64,000 nucleotides of DNA, taken from positions 230,052 to 294,051 of the forward strand of contig NZ_BOMM01000022.1 of assembly GCF_016862195.1 (NCBI RefSeq), read 5' to 3'. The translations under genes and the position numbers were made by a program. Under the pieces are notes generated by a model. The model was not told the DNA's origin and searched no databases. It saw nothing but the letters and a program-made list of their open reading frames with translations. This document shows, piece by piece, positions 1 to 10,809 of this stretch. Source of the DNA: Paractinoplanes ferrugineus. GTDB lineage: Bacteria; Actinomycetota; Actinomycetes; Mycobacteriales; Micromonosporaceae. Position 1 is the stretch's first letter; every line of letters starts with the position of its first letter.

Positions 1-688
1 TGGAAGTCACCGCCGACCTCGTCGGCGGCCATCTCGGCGTCGGCGAACAGGTCACGGGCCGACGCGGTGGCCATGGCCCAGCCCTCGGCCGAGTTGGCCG
101 CGAACGCGGTCACCATGCCGAGCGGGCACGGCTCGCCGTTCTCGGTCGTACCGAACGCGCCGAGCAGTCGCGCCACGTGCCGGTTGCCACGCCGGCCGAG
201 CGCCTGGTTGAGCTCCACGTCGGGGTTGATGCCGACCGAGACCCGGCGGAAGATCTTGAGGATCGCCTCCTCGCCGAAGATCACGCTGGTGTTGCTCTGC
301 TCGGCGTCGAAGACCCGCGGCCACGAGTCGTCACCCGGGAAAGTGGCGCCCGGCTCCGGCGTGAAGACCACGTCGTCGATCGAGTTGCCGTCGGCGACCA
401 GGCTCAGCAGGTAGCGAGCCGCGCCCGGGTCGTAGAGCGCGTCATAACCGGTGCGACCCTCGACCGTGCCGATGGTGGCGACGTTGTGGAACTCGGCGAG
501 CGGCCGGTTGTCCCACGCGACGATCACCTGGTAACGCTCGGAACCGCCGTCGGTGTACGCGACGTCGACGAGGATCAGGTCGAGGTTGTCGCCGAGTTTG
601 GTCGACGACGCCTCGCTGACCGCCGACAGGGTGCGGGCCTTACCGGCGTACCAGCGTTGTTGCGGCAGCCACTCGGCGAAGGGCAGCG

Positions 689-692
<4 letters not shown>
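1..692 (-). CDS. mak: maltokinase (partial, C-terminal part beyond window)
   Basis: ATP-dependent phosphorylation of maltose to maltose-1-phosphate, the donor used by GlgE to build alpha-1,4-glucan. The protein begins [20 protein letters not shown], the usual N-terminal W-FxxK-like segment of Pep2/Mak proteins, and continues with the N-terminal lobe ([17 protein letters not shown], with the lysine of the kinase-like fold). About 230 residues are visible; the catalytic lobe lies off the left edge. The ATG overlaps the treS stop by 4 bp (ATGA), so the two are translationally coupled. It is the third gene of a glgE-treS-mak operon, the standard order for actinobacterial GlgE pathways. Identification is by family memory of the N-terminal lobe plus context. 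Confidence 0.9.
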
Positions 693-2464
<1,772 letters not shown>

Positions 2465-2498
2465 TGCTTTCCCACCTACCCACCCGCTGGAACTTGAA

Positions 2499-4463
2499 TC
2501 AGTTGCGTTGCAGCACGAACACGTGGGCGGGCTCGACGTAGGGGTCGATCCGGACCGCGTTGTGCTGGCCCCACTCGTACGTTGCTCCGGTGATCTGGTC
2601 GACCACCGTGAACCGCTCGTGCCAGTCCATCCCGAGTTCCGGCATGTTGAGCGTGGTGTTGCCCCACTGCACGTTGCTGGAGTCGAAGGAGACGACGACC
2701 AGAACGGTGTTACCGGTCTCGAGGTCACGCTTGGAGAAGACGAGCAGGGCCCCGTTGTCGACCTCGTGGAAGCGCAGGTTACGCAGCCAGTGCAGGGCGG
2801 GATTGTTCGCCCGGACCTGGTTGAGCCGGGTGATGTACGGGGCGAGGGAGCGCCCGGTGCGCTCCGCCTCGGCCCAGTCACGCGGCTTCAGCTCGAACTT
2901 CTCGTTGTCGATGTACTCCTCGGCGCCGGGGCGTGGTACGTGCTCGAAGAGCTCGTAGCCCGAGTACATGCCCCAGGACGGGGTGAGCATGCTTGCCAGC
3001 ACGGCGCGGATCTTGAACATCGGCGGGCCGCCGTGCTGCAGCGCCTCGTGCAGGATGTCGGGGGTGTTGGGCCAGAAGTTCGGGCGCATCCAGTCGATCG
3101 ACTCGAGCAGCTGACCCATGTATTCACGCATCTCCGCGGCCGTCGTGCGCCAGGTGAAGTACGTGTACGACTGGGTGAAGCCGATCTTGCCGAGCCCGTT
3201 CATCATGGCCGGCCGGGTGAACGCCTCGGCCAGGAACAGCACGTCCGGATCGGTCTCCTTGACCTTGGCGATCAGCCACTGCCAGAAGTTCAGCGCCTTG
3301 GTGTGCGGGTTGTCGACCCGGAAGATCTTGACGCCGTTGTCGATCCAGTGCCGGACCACGCGGTAGACCTCGTCGCGCAGCGCACGGTAGTCGTTGTCCC
3401 AGTTCAGGGGATAGATGTCCTGGTACTTCTTGGGCGGGTTCTCGGCGTACGCGATGGTGCCGTCGGCCCTGGTCGTGAAGAACTCGGGGTGCGACTTGAC
3501 CCACGGGTGGTCGGGCGCGGCCTGCAACGCCAGGTCCAGCGCCACCTCGAGGCCGTGGTCGGCGGCCACCCGCAGGAACTGCCGGAAGTCCTCGAGCGAG
3601 CCCAGCTGCGGGTGGATCGCGTCGTGGCCGCCCTCGTCGGAGCCGATCGCCCAGGGCGAGCCCACGTCGGCCGGGCGGGGCACCAGCGTGTTGTTGCGGC
3701 CCTTGCGGTTGATCTTGCCGATCGGGTGGATCGGGGGCAGGTAGAGCACGTCGAAGCCCATCGCCGCGACGGCCGGGATGCGCTTGGCGGCGGTGGCGAA
3801 CGTGCCGTGCTTGATCGGCGTCGCGTCCGGCCCGATCTCGGCCCCCTCGGAGCGCGGGAAGAACTCGTACCACGCCGAGTAGAGAGCCTTCTTGCGGTCG
3901 ACCCAGATCGCGTAGGACCTGGTCGTGGTCACCTGCAGGCGGACCGGGAACTGCCAGAGCAGATCCTCGAGGTCGAGTGCGGGGGAGACCCGGGCGAACA
4001 GCGACTGCTGCTCGTCACGCAGGGCCGAGGCGGCGTGGCGGACCCGTTCCTCGTCCTCGTGCGGCACGATCTTGGTGGCCAGGTCGAGCACGTCGGCGCC
4101 CTCGGCGAGGTCGTTCGCCAGATCTTCCAGACCCTGGCCGGCGCCGATCTTCTTGACCACCGCGTCGCGCCACGTCCGGTAAGGATCCTCGAACGCCTCC
4201 ACGGTGAAGGTCCACCGGCCGACCCGGTCGGGCTTGATCAGCCCGTGCCACTTGTCGAGACCCGGTTCACCGGGCCGCATCCGGGTGAACGGTTCGGTCT
4301 CTCCGTCGGGGCCGCGCCATACCACGTTGACACCGAGGGCATGGTGTCCTTCGCGATAGGACGTCGCGGAGACCGGCACGAATTCTCCGACGACGGCCTT
4401 GGCCGGATAACGGCCACAGGACACGGACGGAGTTACGTCTTCGATAGGAAAACGACCGGTCAT
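2499..4463 (-). CDS. glgE: alpha-1,4-glucan:maltose-1-phosphate maltosyltransferase
   Basis: Transfers maltosyl units from maltose-1-phosphate to the non-reducing end of alpha-1,4-glucans. The 654-residue product carries the GlgE N-terminal beta domain ([14 protein letters not shown]) and the GH13_3 catalytic barrel: [54 protein letters not shown] with the nucleophile Asp, and DVLFLAEAF with the acid/base Glu. An open frame extends 56 codons further upstream, but that part is low-complexity Arg/Ala and unlike the family; [14 protein letters not shown] matches where GlgE proteins normally begin. First gene of the glgE-treS-mak operon; glgB would be expected beyond the left edge, which cannot be seen here. 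Confidence 0.96.
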   Translation of the reverse strand: MTGRFPIEDVTPSVSCGRYPAKAVVGEFVPVSATSYREGHHALGVNVVWRGPDGETEPFTRMRPGEPGLDKWHGLIKPDRVGRWTFTVEAFEDPYRTWRDAVVKKIGAGQGLEDLANDLAEGADVLDLATKIVPHEDEERVRHAASALRDEQQSLFARVSPALDLEDLLWQFPVRLQVTTTRSYAIWVDRKKALYSAWYEFFPRSEGAEIGPDATPIKHGTFATAAKRIPAVAAMGFDVLYLPPIHPIGKINRKGRNNTLVPRPADVGSPWAIGSDEGGHDAIHPQLGSLEDFRQFLRVAADHGLEVALDLALQAAPDHPWVKSHPEFFTTRADGTIAYAENPPKKYQDIYPLNWDNDYRALRDEVYRVVRHWIDNGVKIFRVDNPHTKALNFWQWLIAKVKETDPDVLFLAEAFTRPAMMNGLGKIGFTQSYTYFTWRTTAAEMREYMGQLLESIDWMRPNFWPNTPDILHEALQHGGPPMFKIRAVLASMLTPSWGMYSGYELFEHVPRPGAEEYIDNEKFELKPRDWAEAERTGRSLAPYITRLNQVRANNPALHWLRNLRFHEVDNGALLVFSKRDLETGNTVLVVVSFDSSNVQWGNTTLNMPELGMDWHERFTVVDQITGATYEWGQHNAVRIDPYVEPAHVFVLQRN

Positions 4464-4890
4464 GATCTCCACCGTAGTCAGCGAGGCGAGCGCGGGCGCG
4501 GCGAACCGAAACCACCGTCGGGGCATACATCTCCGCATAGGAGGCACCGCAAACGGCGGGCGAGCCGATGCGCTAAACCTATCGGATGGTGCTCCGCGGG
4601 GCTCAGCCAGGCGAGGTCCGGCGCTTTCCATGAAATCTGACAGTTCGGCACCCGCGGCGCACTCGCCGATGCTCGCCCGCTCCGGTCATCGCAACGTTAC
4701 CGACCGGCAAAAACCACGCTCCCCATCCGTCACCCCGGCCTCACCGCGGCGGGTCCAGCGGGGGCGCGGGGAGCGTGTCGGTTGCCGAGCGGTCCCACTC
4801 CGGTACCCCTGCTCAAGTTCGCCGTCCCCGCGACCGAGGTTATCTCCGACGCGGCTCGACCGGAGCTGCGCCTGACCTCAGGAGCGTCTT
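4464..4890. other. 427-bp divergent intergenic region upstream of glgE and the 4891 gene
   Basis: No convincing gene. It must hold the promoters of the glgE operon (leftward) and of the small gene at 4891 (rightward). A short inverted repeat, CCGGTC/GACCGG at 4682-4687 and 4702-4707, lies near the middle and could be a regulator site, but its six-base arms make this weak. The open frame reaching into this region from glgE looks like GC-bias read-through rather than protein. Confidence 0.5.
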
Positions 4891-5466
4891 GTGGCCGGAC
4901 CGTCCGTCGAGCTTTCGCCGGTGATCGCCGCCAGCACCCACTGGCTGTCGCGCGCTTACCCGGCGGGCACCCCTGACACCATCGCCCACACGCTCTCCGA
5001 GCTGCAGGCCCGCCAGGCCGTCACGGTCGCGGCGTGGCTGCGATACCCCACCGAGATGGACGCGGCCCTGGTCGCGATCGCCGGCCCGGGCGGTTCCGCC
5101 GTGCTGGACTGGCGCGTGGGCAGCGAGCCGGACGACGACCAGGCCGAGGAGGAGGGCTGGCGTACCTGGGTCGACGAGGTCGTGGTCAGCTGGGCCGCCT
5201 GCCTGCTCGCCGACCCGCGGCTGGCGCGCCGGGGCGTCGACGCGGTGGCCGCCGCCATCCCGCCGAGCATGAGCGAGCGTCCCCGGCCGCACCCGCGCCG
5301 CACCGGCGGGCTGCCCAACGAGTTCCGCCGCCTGCTCGAGCCCGACCAGCGCGACCTGGACGCGGCCGTGCTGCTGCGCCACCCCGACCTGCTCGAGCCG
5401 GTCGCCGCGCTGCACCGCGACACGCTGCACTACCTGCTCGGTGTCGAGCAGGAGATCGCAGCCTGA
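4891..5466 (+). CDS. conserved-looking protein of unknown function, 191 aa
   Basis: I do not recognise the family. The GTG start is supported by a CAGGAG site seven bases upstream. The product is soluble and mostly alpha-helical in appearance: an N-terminal segment (VIAASTHWLSRAYPAGTPD), a Trp-rich acidic middle (EEEGWRTWVDEVVVSWAACL) and a C-terminal stretch following a basic Arg/Pro linker (RPHPRRTGG) that ends LLGVEQEIAA. No signal peptide, membrane segment or nucleotide-binding motif. It is divergent from glgE and followed directly by a strong terminator, so it is a single-gene unit. Position suggests, but does not show, a link with glucan metabolism. Confidence 0.75.
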   Translation: MAGPSVELSPVIAASTHWLSRAYPAGTPDTIAHTLSELQARQAVTVAAWLRYPTEMDAALVAIAGPGGSAVLDWRVGSEPDDDQAEEEGWRTWVDEVVVSWAACLLADPRLARRGVDAVAAAIPPSMSERPRPHPRRTGGLPNEFRRLLEPDQRDLDAAVLLRHPDLLEPVAALHRDTLHYLLGVEQEIAA

Positions 5467-5485
5467 GATCTCTCAGGAGCAAGTA

Positions 5486-5518
5486 GGCCGGCGTCCTGGT
5501 TCAGGGCGCCGGCCTTTT
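5486..5518 (+). terminator. Rho-independent terminator after the 4891 gene
   Basis: GGCCGGCG (5486-5493) pairs with CGCCGGCC (5507-5514) and is followed by TTTT. It sits 20 bp after the stop codon and between convergent genes. Confidence 0.85.
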
Positions 5519-5549
5519 CCGTTCCCGGACTCCGAGCCGGGTCCGCGCC

Positions 5550-6014
5550 TCAGTCCGCCAGCCGGGCCGGGAAGCCGCCGGTGGCGATCGGGCTCCAGCG
5601 GTCGATCGTCACGCGGATCAGCGACTTGCCCTGGTCCCGCATCGCCTGGCGGTATTCGTCCCAGTCCGGATGCTCGCCGGAGATGCAGCGGAAGTATTCG
5701 ACCAGGGGTTCCACCGAATCGGGCAGGTCGATCACCTCGGCCGTGCCGTCGACCTGCACCCACGCGCCGCCGAAGTCGTCGGACAGCACGCACACCGACA
5801 CCTGCGGGTTGCGGCGGATGTTCATCGCCTTGGCCCGCTCGGGGTAGGTGGAGATCACGATGCGGCCCTCGGGGTCGACGCCGCAGGTGTTGGGTGAGGC
5901 CTGCGGGCGGCCGTCCCGGCGGGTGGTCATCAGGATCGCATGGTGGCGGGGCCGGATGAACTCCAGCAGTTGCTCCCGCTCGACGTCGGTGTTCGTCGCG
6001 ATGGTGCGAGGCAC
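5550..6014 (-). CDS. PPOX-class F420/FMN-dependent split-barrel protein
   Basis: Predicted flavin/deazaflavin (F420)-binding split beta-barrel protein of the pyridoxamine-5'-phosphate oxidase superfamily; the substrate is unknown. The 154-residue product opens with a helical segment, then HHAILMTTRRDGRPQASPNT, the conserved first barrel strand, followed by GRIVISTYPERAKAMNIRRNP and VSVCVLSDDFGGAWVQVDG, the family pattern. The GTG start (VPRTIATNTDVERE) is preceded by AGGAGAAC at the right distance. It lies 16 bp after ppgK on the same strand, so the two are probably co-transcribed. Actinobacteria hold many such paralogues, so specific substrate assignment is not possible. Confidence 0.85.
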   Translation of the reverse strand: MPRTIATNTDVEREQLLEFIRPRHHAILMTTRRDGRPQASPNTCGVDPEGRIVISTYPERAKAMNIRRNPQVSVCVLSDDFGGAWVQVDGTAEVIDLPDSVEPLVEYFRCISGEHPDWDEYRQAMRDQGKSLIRVTIDRWSPIATGGFPARLAD

Positions 6015-6030
6015 GTATGTTCTCCTGTGT

Positions 6031-6798
<768 letters not shown>

Positions 6799-7022
6799 CT
6801 GTGAGTTCCCGTCCGCTTCTTGAAGAGTGATTCCCGCTGTTTACCACGGGAGACCGACATTGAATCCTGCCTAAAGTCACCCGGACTACGCGCGGCTCGG
6901 TCGTTCGACGTGAGTGACTCATACTTTCGGCTAGTTTCATCTCCGCATTGTGGCTAGCGTGGACTCAAGAACGGTCGCCGCGCGCGGGCACGGCTCTCTG
7001 CCCGCTGATGGAGAGACCCGAC

Positions 7023-7802
7023 ATGATCCAGACCAAGGCCGAACCCAGGTCGGTGGCCGACAGCGCCTCCGAACACCTCACCGCGCTGGCGGCGGTACCG
7101 GCCGGTGACCCCGCCCGCCCGGCCCTGCGGGACACCGCGATCGAGGCGTGGCTACCCCTGGCCCGCCACCTCGCCAACCGTTACGCCGGCCGCGGCGAGC
7201 CCACCGACGACCTGATCCAGACCGCCACCGTGGGCCTCATCAAGGCCGTCGACAAGTTCGACCCCGAGCGCGGTGTCGACTTCGCCGGCTACGCGATCCC
7301 GACGATCATCGGCGAGATCAAGCGCCACTTCCGCGACCGCACCTGGTCGATCCGCGTCCCCCGGCGGCTCCAGGAGCTGCGCCTCGCGATCACCGAGGCG
7401 AACGCGACGCTCACCCACTCGCTGGGCCGCTCGCCGACCGTCCCCGACATCGCCCGCCACCTCGGCGTCACCGAGGAGGAGGTGCTCGAGGGCCTGGAAG
7501 GCGCGCGGGCCTACAACGCCACCTCGCTGAGCACGCCCATCTCCGCCGACGGCACCACCGAACTCGGCGACACGCTGGGCGGCCACGACCACGAGTTCGA
7601 GCTGGCCGAGACCCGGGTGGCCCTCGGCCCGGCGCTCGCCGCCCTCGACGAGCGCGAGCAGAAGATCCTGACCCTGCGGTTCTACGGCAACCTGACCCAG
7701 TCGCAGATCGCCGACCAGGTCGGCATCTCCCAGATGCACGTGTCGCGCCTGCTCACCCGGGCTCTGACCAAGCTGCGCGACCAGCTGAACGGGACGCTGT
7801 GA
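7023..7802 (+). CDS. SigB/SigF-family RNA polymerase sigma factor
   Basis: Alternative sigma factor of the group-3 stress/sporulation type. In the 259-residue product region 2 is clear (HLANRYAGRGEPTDDLIQTA, then VGLIKAVDKFDPERGVDFAG), followed by the region 3 helix (RSPTVPDIARHLGVTEEEV) and region 4 with a helix-turn-helix (LTQSQIADQVGISQMHVSRL). MIQTKAEPRS at 7023 is preferred because GGAGAG lies about eight bases upstream; ATG at 7008 is an alternative. Such sigma factors are usually held by an anti-sigma kinase and released by PP2C-driven partner switching; no RsbW-type kinase is next to it, though a PP2C protein is encoded at 21239-22897. Followed by a long perfect palindrome. Confidence 0.92.
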   Translation: MIQTKAEPRSVADSASEHLTALAAVPAGDPARPALRDTAIEAWLPLARHLANRYAGRGEPTDDLIQTATVGLIKAVDKFDPERGVDFAGYAIPTIIGEIKRHFRDRTWSIRVPRRLQELRLAITEANATLTHSLGRSPTVPDIARHLGVTEEEVLEGLEGARAYNATSLSTPISADGTTELGDTLGGHDHEFELAETRVALGPALAALDEREQKILTLRFYGNLTQSQIADQVGISQMHVSRLLTRALTKLRDQLNGTL

Positions 7803-7824
7803 ACGTTCGGCTCCCCCGATGAGC

Positions 7825-7860
7825 GAAGCGCCCCGGACCAGGCCTGGTCCGGGGCGCTTC
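7825..7860. terminator. 36-bp perfect palindrome, probable bidirectional terminator
   Basis: GAAGCGCCCCGGACCAGG (7825-7842) is followed directly by its exact reverse complement (7843-7860), with no loop bases. It sits between the convergent sigma factor and stress-protein genes. There is no T-tract on either side, so terminator function is inferred from position and stem strength. Confidence 0.7.
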
Positions 7861-7876
7861 GGCTGAGCGGCGGGGG

Positions 7877-8452
7877 CTACTGGGCGCCGGAGGCCTGCCA
7901 GTTGAGCTGGACGAGCAGCTGCCGGGCCTGGTCGGAGACCTCGCCGTCGGCGGTCACGGCGTACTGCCCGGCGACGATGGAGCTGCGCGAGGCGAAGTCG
8001 CGCCGGCCGCCCGTGGCGGCATGCGCGATCGCACCGAAGATCGCGCCCCAGGCCCCGCCGATGAGCAGGCAGACCAGGATGACGCCGACCCAGCCGGAGT
8101 CGCTGAACAGGCCGAACAGCACGCCCACGAACAGGCCGAACCAGGCGCCGCTGGCCGCGCCGGCGAGGGCGGCCCGGCCGGTGGTGAGGCGGCCCAGCAC
8201 GTTCTCCACCAGGCGCAGGTCGGTGCCGATGATCGCGGTGCGCTCGACCGGGAACTTGTTGTCCGACAGGTGGTCGACGGCCTGCTGGGCCATCGCGTAG
8301 TCGGGGTAGGTGCCGACGACCTCGGTCGGCACCGCCGGCCCGCCCGCGGCCTGGGCGGGCAGGCTCGGCACGGAGCCGGCCGGGCCGGGCGGGACGGACG
8401 CGGCGTTATCGGTGACCGGCGTGCTGGCCGGCTTCTCGGATGGGGTGGTCAC
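7877..8452 (-). CDS. general stress protein 17M-like (YflT-type) membrane protein
   Basis: A 191-residue protein with a Pro/Ala-rich N-terminal tail (about 1-40), a YflT-like segment (VVGTYPDYAMAQQAVDHLSD, then FPVERTAIIGTDLR) and a central hydrophobic, Gly-rich hairpin (GLFVGVLFGLFSDSGWVGVI, LLIGGAWGAIFGAIAHAA), ending with a soluble part. This arrangement matches proteins annotated as general stress protein in actinobacteria; no biochemical role is known to me. The GTG start has a GGGAGG site and overlaps the stop of the upstream PAP2 gene by 4 bp, so the two are coupled. The neighbouring SigB-type factor fits stress control, but that is inference. Confidence 0.75.
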   Translation of the reverse strand: MTTPSEKPASTPVTDNAASVPPGPAGSVPSLPAQAAGGPAVPTEVVGTYPDYAMAQQAVDHLSDNKFPVERTAIIGTDLRLVENVLGRLTTGRAALAGAASGAWFGLFVGVLFGLFSDSGWVGVILVCLLIGGAWGAIFGAIAHAATGGRRDFASRSSIVAGQYAVTADGEVSDQARQLLVQLNWQASGAQ

Positions 8453-9372
8453 TGGTTGCCTCCCTTGGCCGGTGCGGTTCCCGGACGGTCGCCCGAGGCC
8501 AGCCGCACCCAGATCAGAAACACGCCGGCCACGACGGCGGCCATCCCGGCCGAGCCGGTCACGAACGCGAACTTGCCGGAGACGAGGTCCGGCGTGACCC
8601 GTTCGGACATCGCGACCACGATCAGGCCGAGCACCCCGGCGGCGCCGGCCACCACGGTCACGACGGCGAGGACACCGAAGCCGACCCGGCTGGGCCGCTC
8701 GGCGTCACCCAGGTGACGGACCCGGAACAGGCGGACGACGAACGCCACGAACGCCGACCAGGCGAGCACCAGCAGCGTCGCGGCGACGGTGTCGCTCGGG
8801 CGGTGCCATTCGGCCCAGACGGTCGCGACCGCGATCACCGTGACGTAGCCGGCGCCGATCATGGCGACCATGCCGCGTACGGCCACCGGCAGCACCAGGA
8901 TCAGCGCCGCCACCACCGACGCGGCCGCCGTGGTGTGCCCGCTCGGGAACGAGTTGGGCATCCCGGTGCCGTCGAGGTCGGGCCGGGGCAGGTGGGTTTT
9001 CAGCAGTTGGCAGCTGCCGTTCGCGCCGAGCACCATGAACGCCGCGCCGACCGCCAGGTCGACGCGTTTGCGCAGCAGGCCGATGGTGGCGGCGGCCAGG
9101 CAGACGGCCACCAGGCTGACCAGCGTGGTGCCGTCGAGGGTGCGGCTGAGCACCTCCACGATCCGCTCGTGGTGCACGTCGCCGCCGTTCAGCGCGGACG
9201 TGTCGACCTGTTGGCCGAGCGTGGTGCGGATGAAGACGCGATAGAGCGCCGCGACCCCGGCCGCGGCCAGGATCGCGACGGCGAGCGGGGCGAGAACGTA
9301 CCCGGCGCCGCCGCGTTTGTGGTCGGCGGCGAGGGTGGGCGCCATCTCGGAGCGGGACGCCAGGGCCGTCAT
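8449..9372 (-). CDS. PAP2-family membrane phosphatase
   Basis: Integral membrane phosphatase of the type-2 phosphatidic acid phosphatase family, likely acting on a lipid or polyprenyl phosphate at the outer membrane face. The 307-residue protein has about eight membrane segments and the three active-site motifs: KTHLPRPD (Lys-x6-Arg-Pro), PSGHTT (motif 2) and EWHRPSDT (His and Asp of motif 3, shortened compared with the usual SRxxxxxHxxxD). MTALASRSE was chosen because GCAGGAGGACC lies just upstream; a longer frame of 28 codons lacks a site. Upstream gene of a two-gene unit with the stress-like protein. Confidence 0.85.
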   Translation of the reverse strand: MTALASRSEMAPTLAADHKRGGAGYVLAPLAVAILAAAGVAALYRVFIRTTLGQQVDTSALNGGDVHHERIVEVLSRTLDGTTLVSLVAVCLAAATIGLLRKRVDLAVGAAFMVLGANGSCQLLKTHLPRPDLDGTGMPNSFPSGHTTAAASVVAALILVLPVAVRGMVAMIGAGYVTVIAVATVWAEWHRPSDTVAATLLVLAWSAFVAFVVRLFRVRHLGDAERPSRVGFGVLAVVTVVAGAAGVLGLIVVAMSERVTPDLVSGKFAFVTGSAGMAAVVAGVFLIWVRLASGDRPGTAPAKGGNQ

Positions 9373-9601
9373 CGGTGGGTCCTCCTGCGGCAGCGGTAAC
9401 GAAGACGGGAAGCCGTTTGCCCAAACCTGGGTGGTTTCAAGCGTGCGGCCACACAAGTCTCACCCGTTGCCGCGCGTCGCGACAGACCCGGCGAGTGACC
9501 TCGGCAACTCAGCCGCAACCGGCATCGCTCTTGGCTCGCAACGGTCCCTCGCGACCTTCGTGGGACGGAACGGCCGGACCAAGACGAGGGGACTTCTCCA
9601 C

Positions 9602-10741
9602 ATGGGCTTGAACACCCGCCGACTGCTCGCCGCACCGCTTCTGGTGCTCGCGGCCGGTGGTGGTCTGCTGCTGGCGCCGAGTGCCGCCCAGGCCGCCGGG
9701 GTGACCGCGACCGTCGACGTGAACTCCGCGCCGCTCAAGATGCGCAAGAGCCCATCTCTCACCGGTACGGTCGTCGGCACCCTGCGCGACAACCAGAAGG
9801 TGACCATCGTGTGCGCCGTGACCGGGCCCGCGGTCCGCGGCTCGGTGCGCACCTCGACGCAGTGGGACCGGTTGTCCGACGGTGCGTACATCGCGCACGC
9901 GTACGTCACCGGCAGCAAGACGATCCCGCGCTGCGTGAGCACCTCGCCGCAGGCTCAACCCGTAAAAGCGAAGCCGGCGGCGGGCACCTACAAGATCGGC
10001 ACGGTGCACAGCGCGGACGGCGCGGTGAACGTACGCACCGGGCCGTCGACGGCGGCGCCGGTGAAGCGTGCGGTCGGTGACGGCGTCACGGTGCAGGGAG
10101 TGTGCGGTGTCGTCGGCTCCAACGTCGTCGGCTCGGTGCGCACCACCACGCAGTGGAATCGGCTCACCGACGGCGGTTACATCTCGCACGCCTATGTCGT
10201 CACGCCGACGCTGAAGCTGTGCCCGGGCGCGTCGCTCACCCCGCCGAAGACCACCCCGGCGATCACGCCCGAGCAGTTCCTGGCCGCCTCGGTCACCGGT
10301 GCTCAGCAGGGCTGGCGGGAGTTCGGCGTGCCGGCCTCGGTGACCATCGCGCAGGCGATCCTCGAGTCCGGGTGGGGCCGGAGCGGCCTGTCGACCGCGG
10401 ACCGTAACTACTTCGGCATCAAGTGCCAGAGCGGGCGGTTCGGGACGCTCGCCAGCGGTTGCCACGACTACGTCACCCAGGAGTGCTCGGCCGCCGGGAA
10501 GTGCTTCACGACCACGGCGAGTTTCCGGACGTACCCGACGATGGGTCACTCGTTCCGCGACCACGGCAACTTCCTGCGCGTGAACAGTCGTTACCAGCCG
10601 GCGTTCAGCTACACCAAGGACGCCAACAAGTTCATCTGGAACGTGTGGAAGGCCGGGTACGCGACCGACCCGAACTACTACATGAAGATCACCGCGCTGA
10701 TGGCGTCGTACGACCTCTACAAGTACGACGTCTGGAAGTAA
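9602..10741 (+). CDS. secreted SH3-domain N-acetylglucosaminidase (GH73 type)
   Basis: Predicted extracellular peptidoglycan hydrolase. The 379-residue product starts with a signal peptide (basic MGLNTRR, hydrophobic core, cleavage after SAAQAA). Two bacterial SH3-like repeats follow, about residues 37-115 and 130-205; each ends with a matching C-x(4-5)-V-x-GSVRT-STQW or TTQW block and a Y-I-x-HAYV strand. The C-terminal catalytic part (about 225-379) has VTIAQAILESGWGRSGLS, with the catalytic Glu in ILESGWG, and NYFGIKC, as in flagellar-type GlcNAcases of GH73. It is a single-gene unit closed by a strong terminator. The 229-bp upstream gap is shared with the divergent PAP2 gene. Confidence 0.92.
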   Translation: MGLNTRRLLAAPLLVLAAGGGLLLAPSAAQAAGVTATVDVNSAPLKMRKSPSLTGTVVGTLRDNQKVTIVCAVTGPAVRGSVRTSTQWDRLSDGAYIAHAYVTGSKTIPRCVSTSPQAQPVKAKPAAGTYKIGTVHSADGAVNVRTGPSTAAPVKRAVGDGVTVQGVCGVVGSNVVGSVRTTTQWNRLTDGGYISHAYVVTPTLKLCPGASLTPPKTTPAITPEQFLAASVTGAQQGWREFGVPASVTIAQAILESGWGRSGLSTADRNYFGIKCQSGRFGTLASGCHDYVTQECSAAGKCFTTTASFRTYPTMGHSFRDHGNFLRVNSRYQPAFSYTKDANKFIWNVWKAGYATDPNYYMKITALMASYDLYKYDVWK

Positions 10742-10754
10742 TATCTGTTGTTTT

Positions 10755-10790
10755 GCCCCCGTCGGCCGATCCAGCCGACGGGGGCGTTTT
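10755..10790 (+). terminator. Rho-independent terminator after the GH73 gene
   Basis: GCCCCCGTCGGC (10755-10766) pairs with GCCGACGGGGGC (10774-10785), followed by GTTTT. It separates the hydrolase from the kinase gene. Confidence 0.9.
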
Positions 10791-10809
10791 GCGTATTACG
10801 CTCACTTTG

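Noticed and set aside
4464..4631. N-terminal extension of glgE
   Set aside because: Arg/Ala-rich and unlike GlgE proteins; the internal ATG fits the family start.
9373..9601. Possible c-di-AMP (ydaO-type) riboswitch ahead of the secreted GH73 hydrolase
   Set aside because: Such riboswitches often precede actinobacterial wall hydrolases, and CGGGAAGCC and CCTGGGTGG pieces are present, but I cannot find the conserved 3' block. A covariance-model search of this 229-bp stretch would decide.
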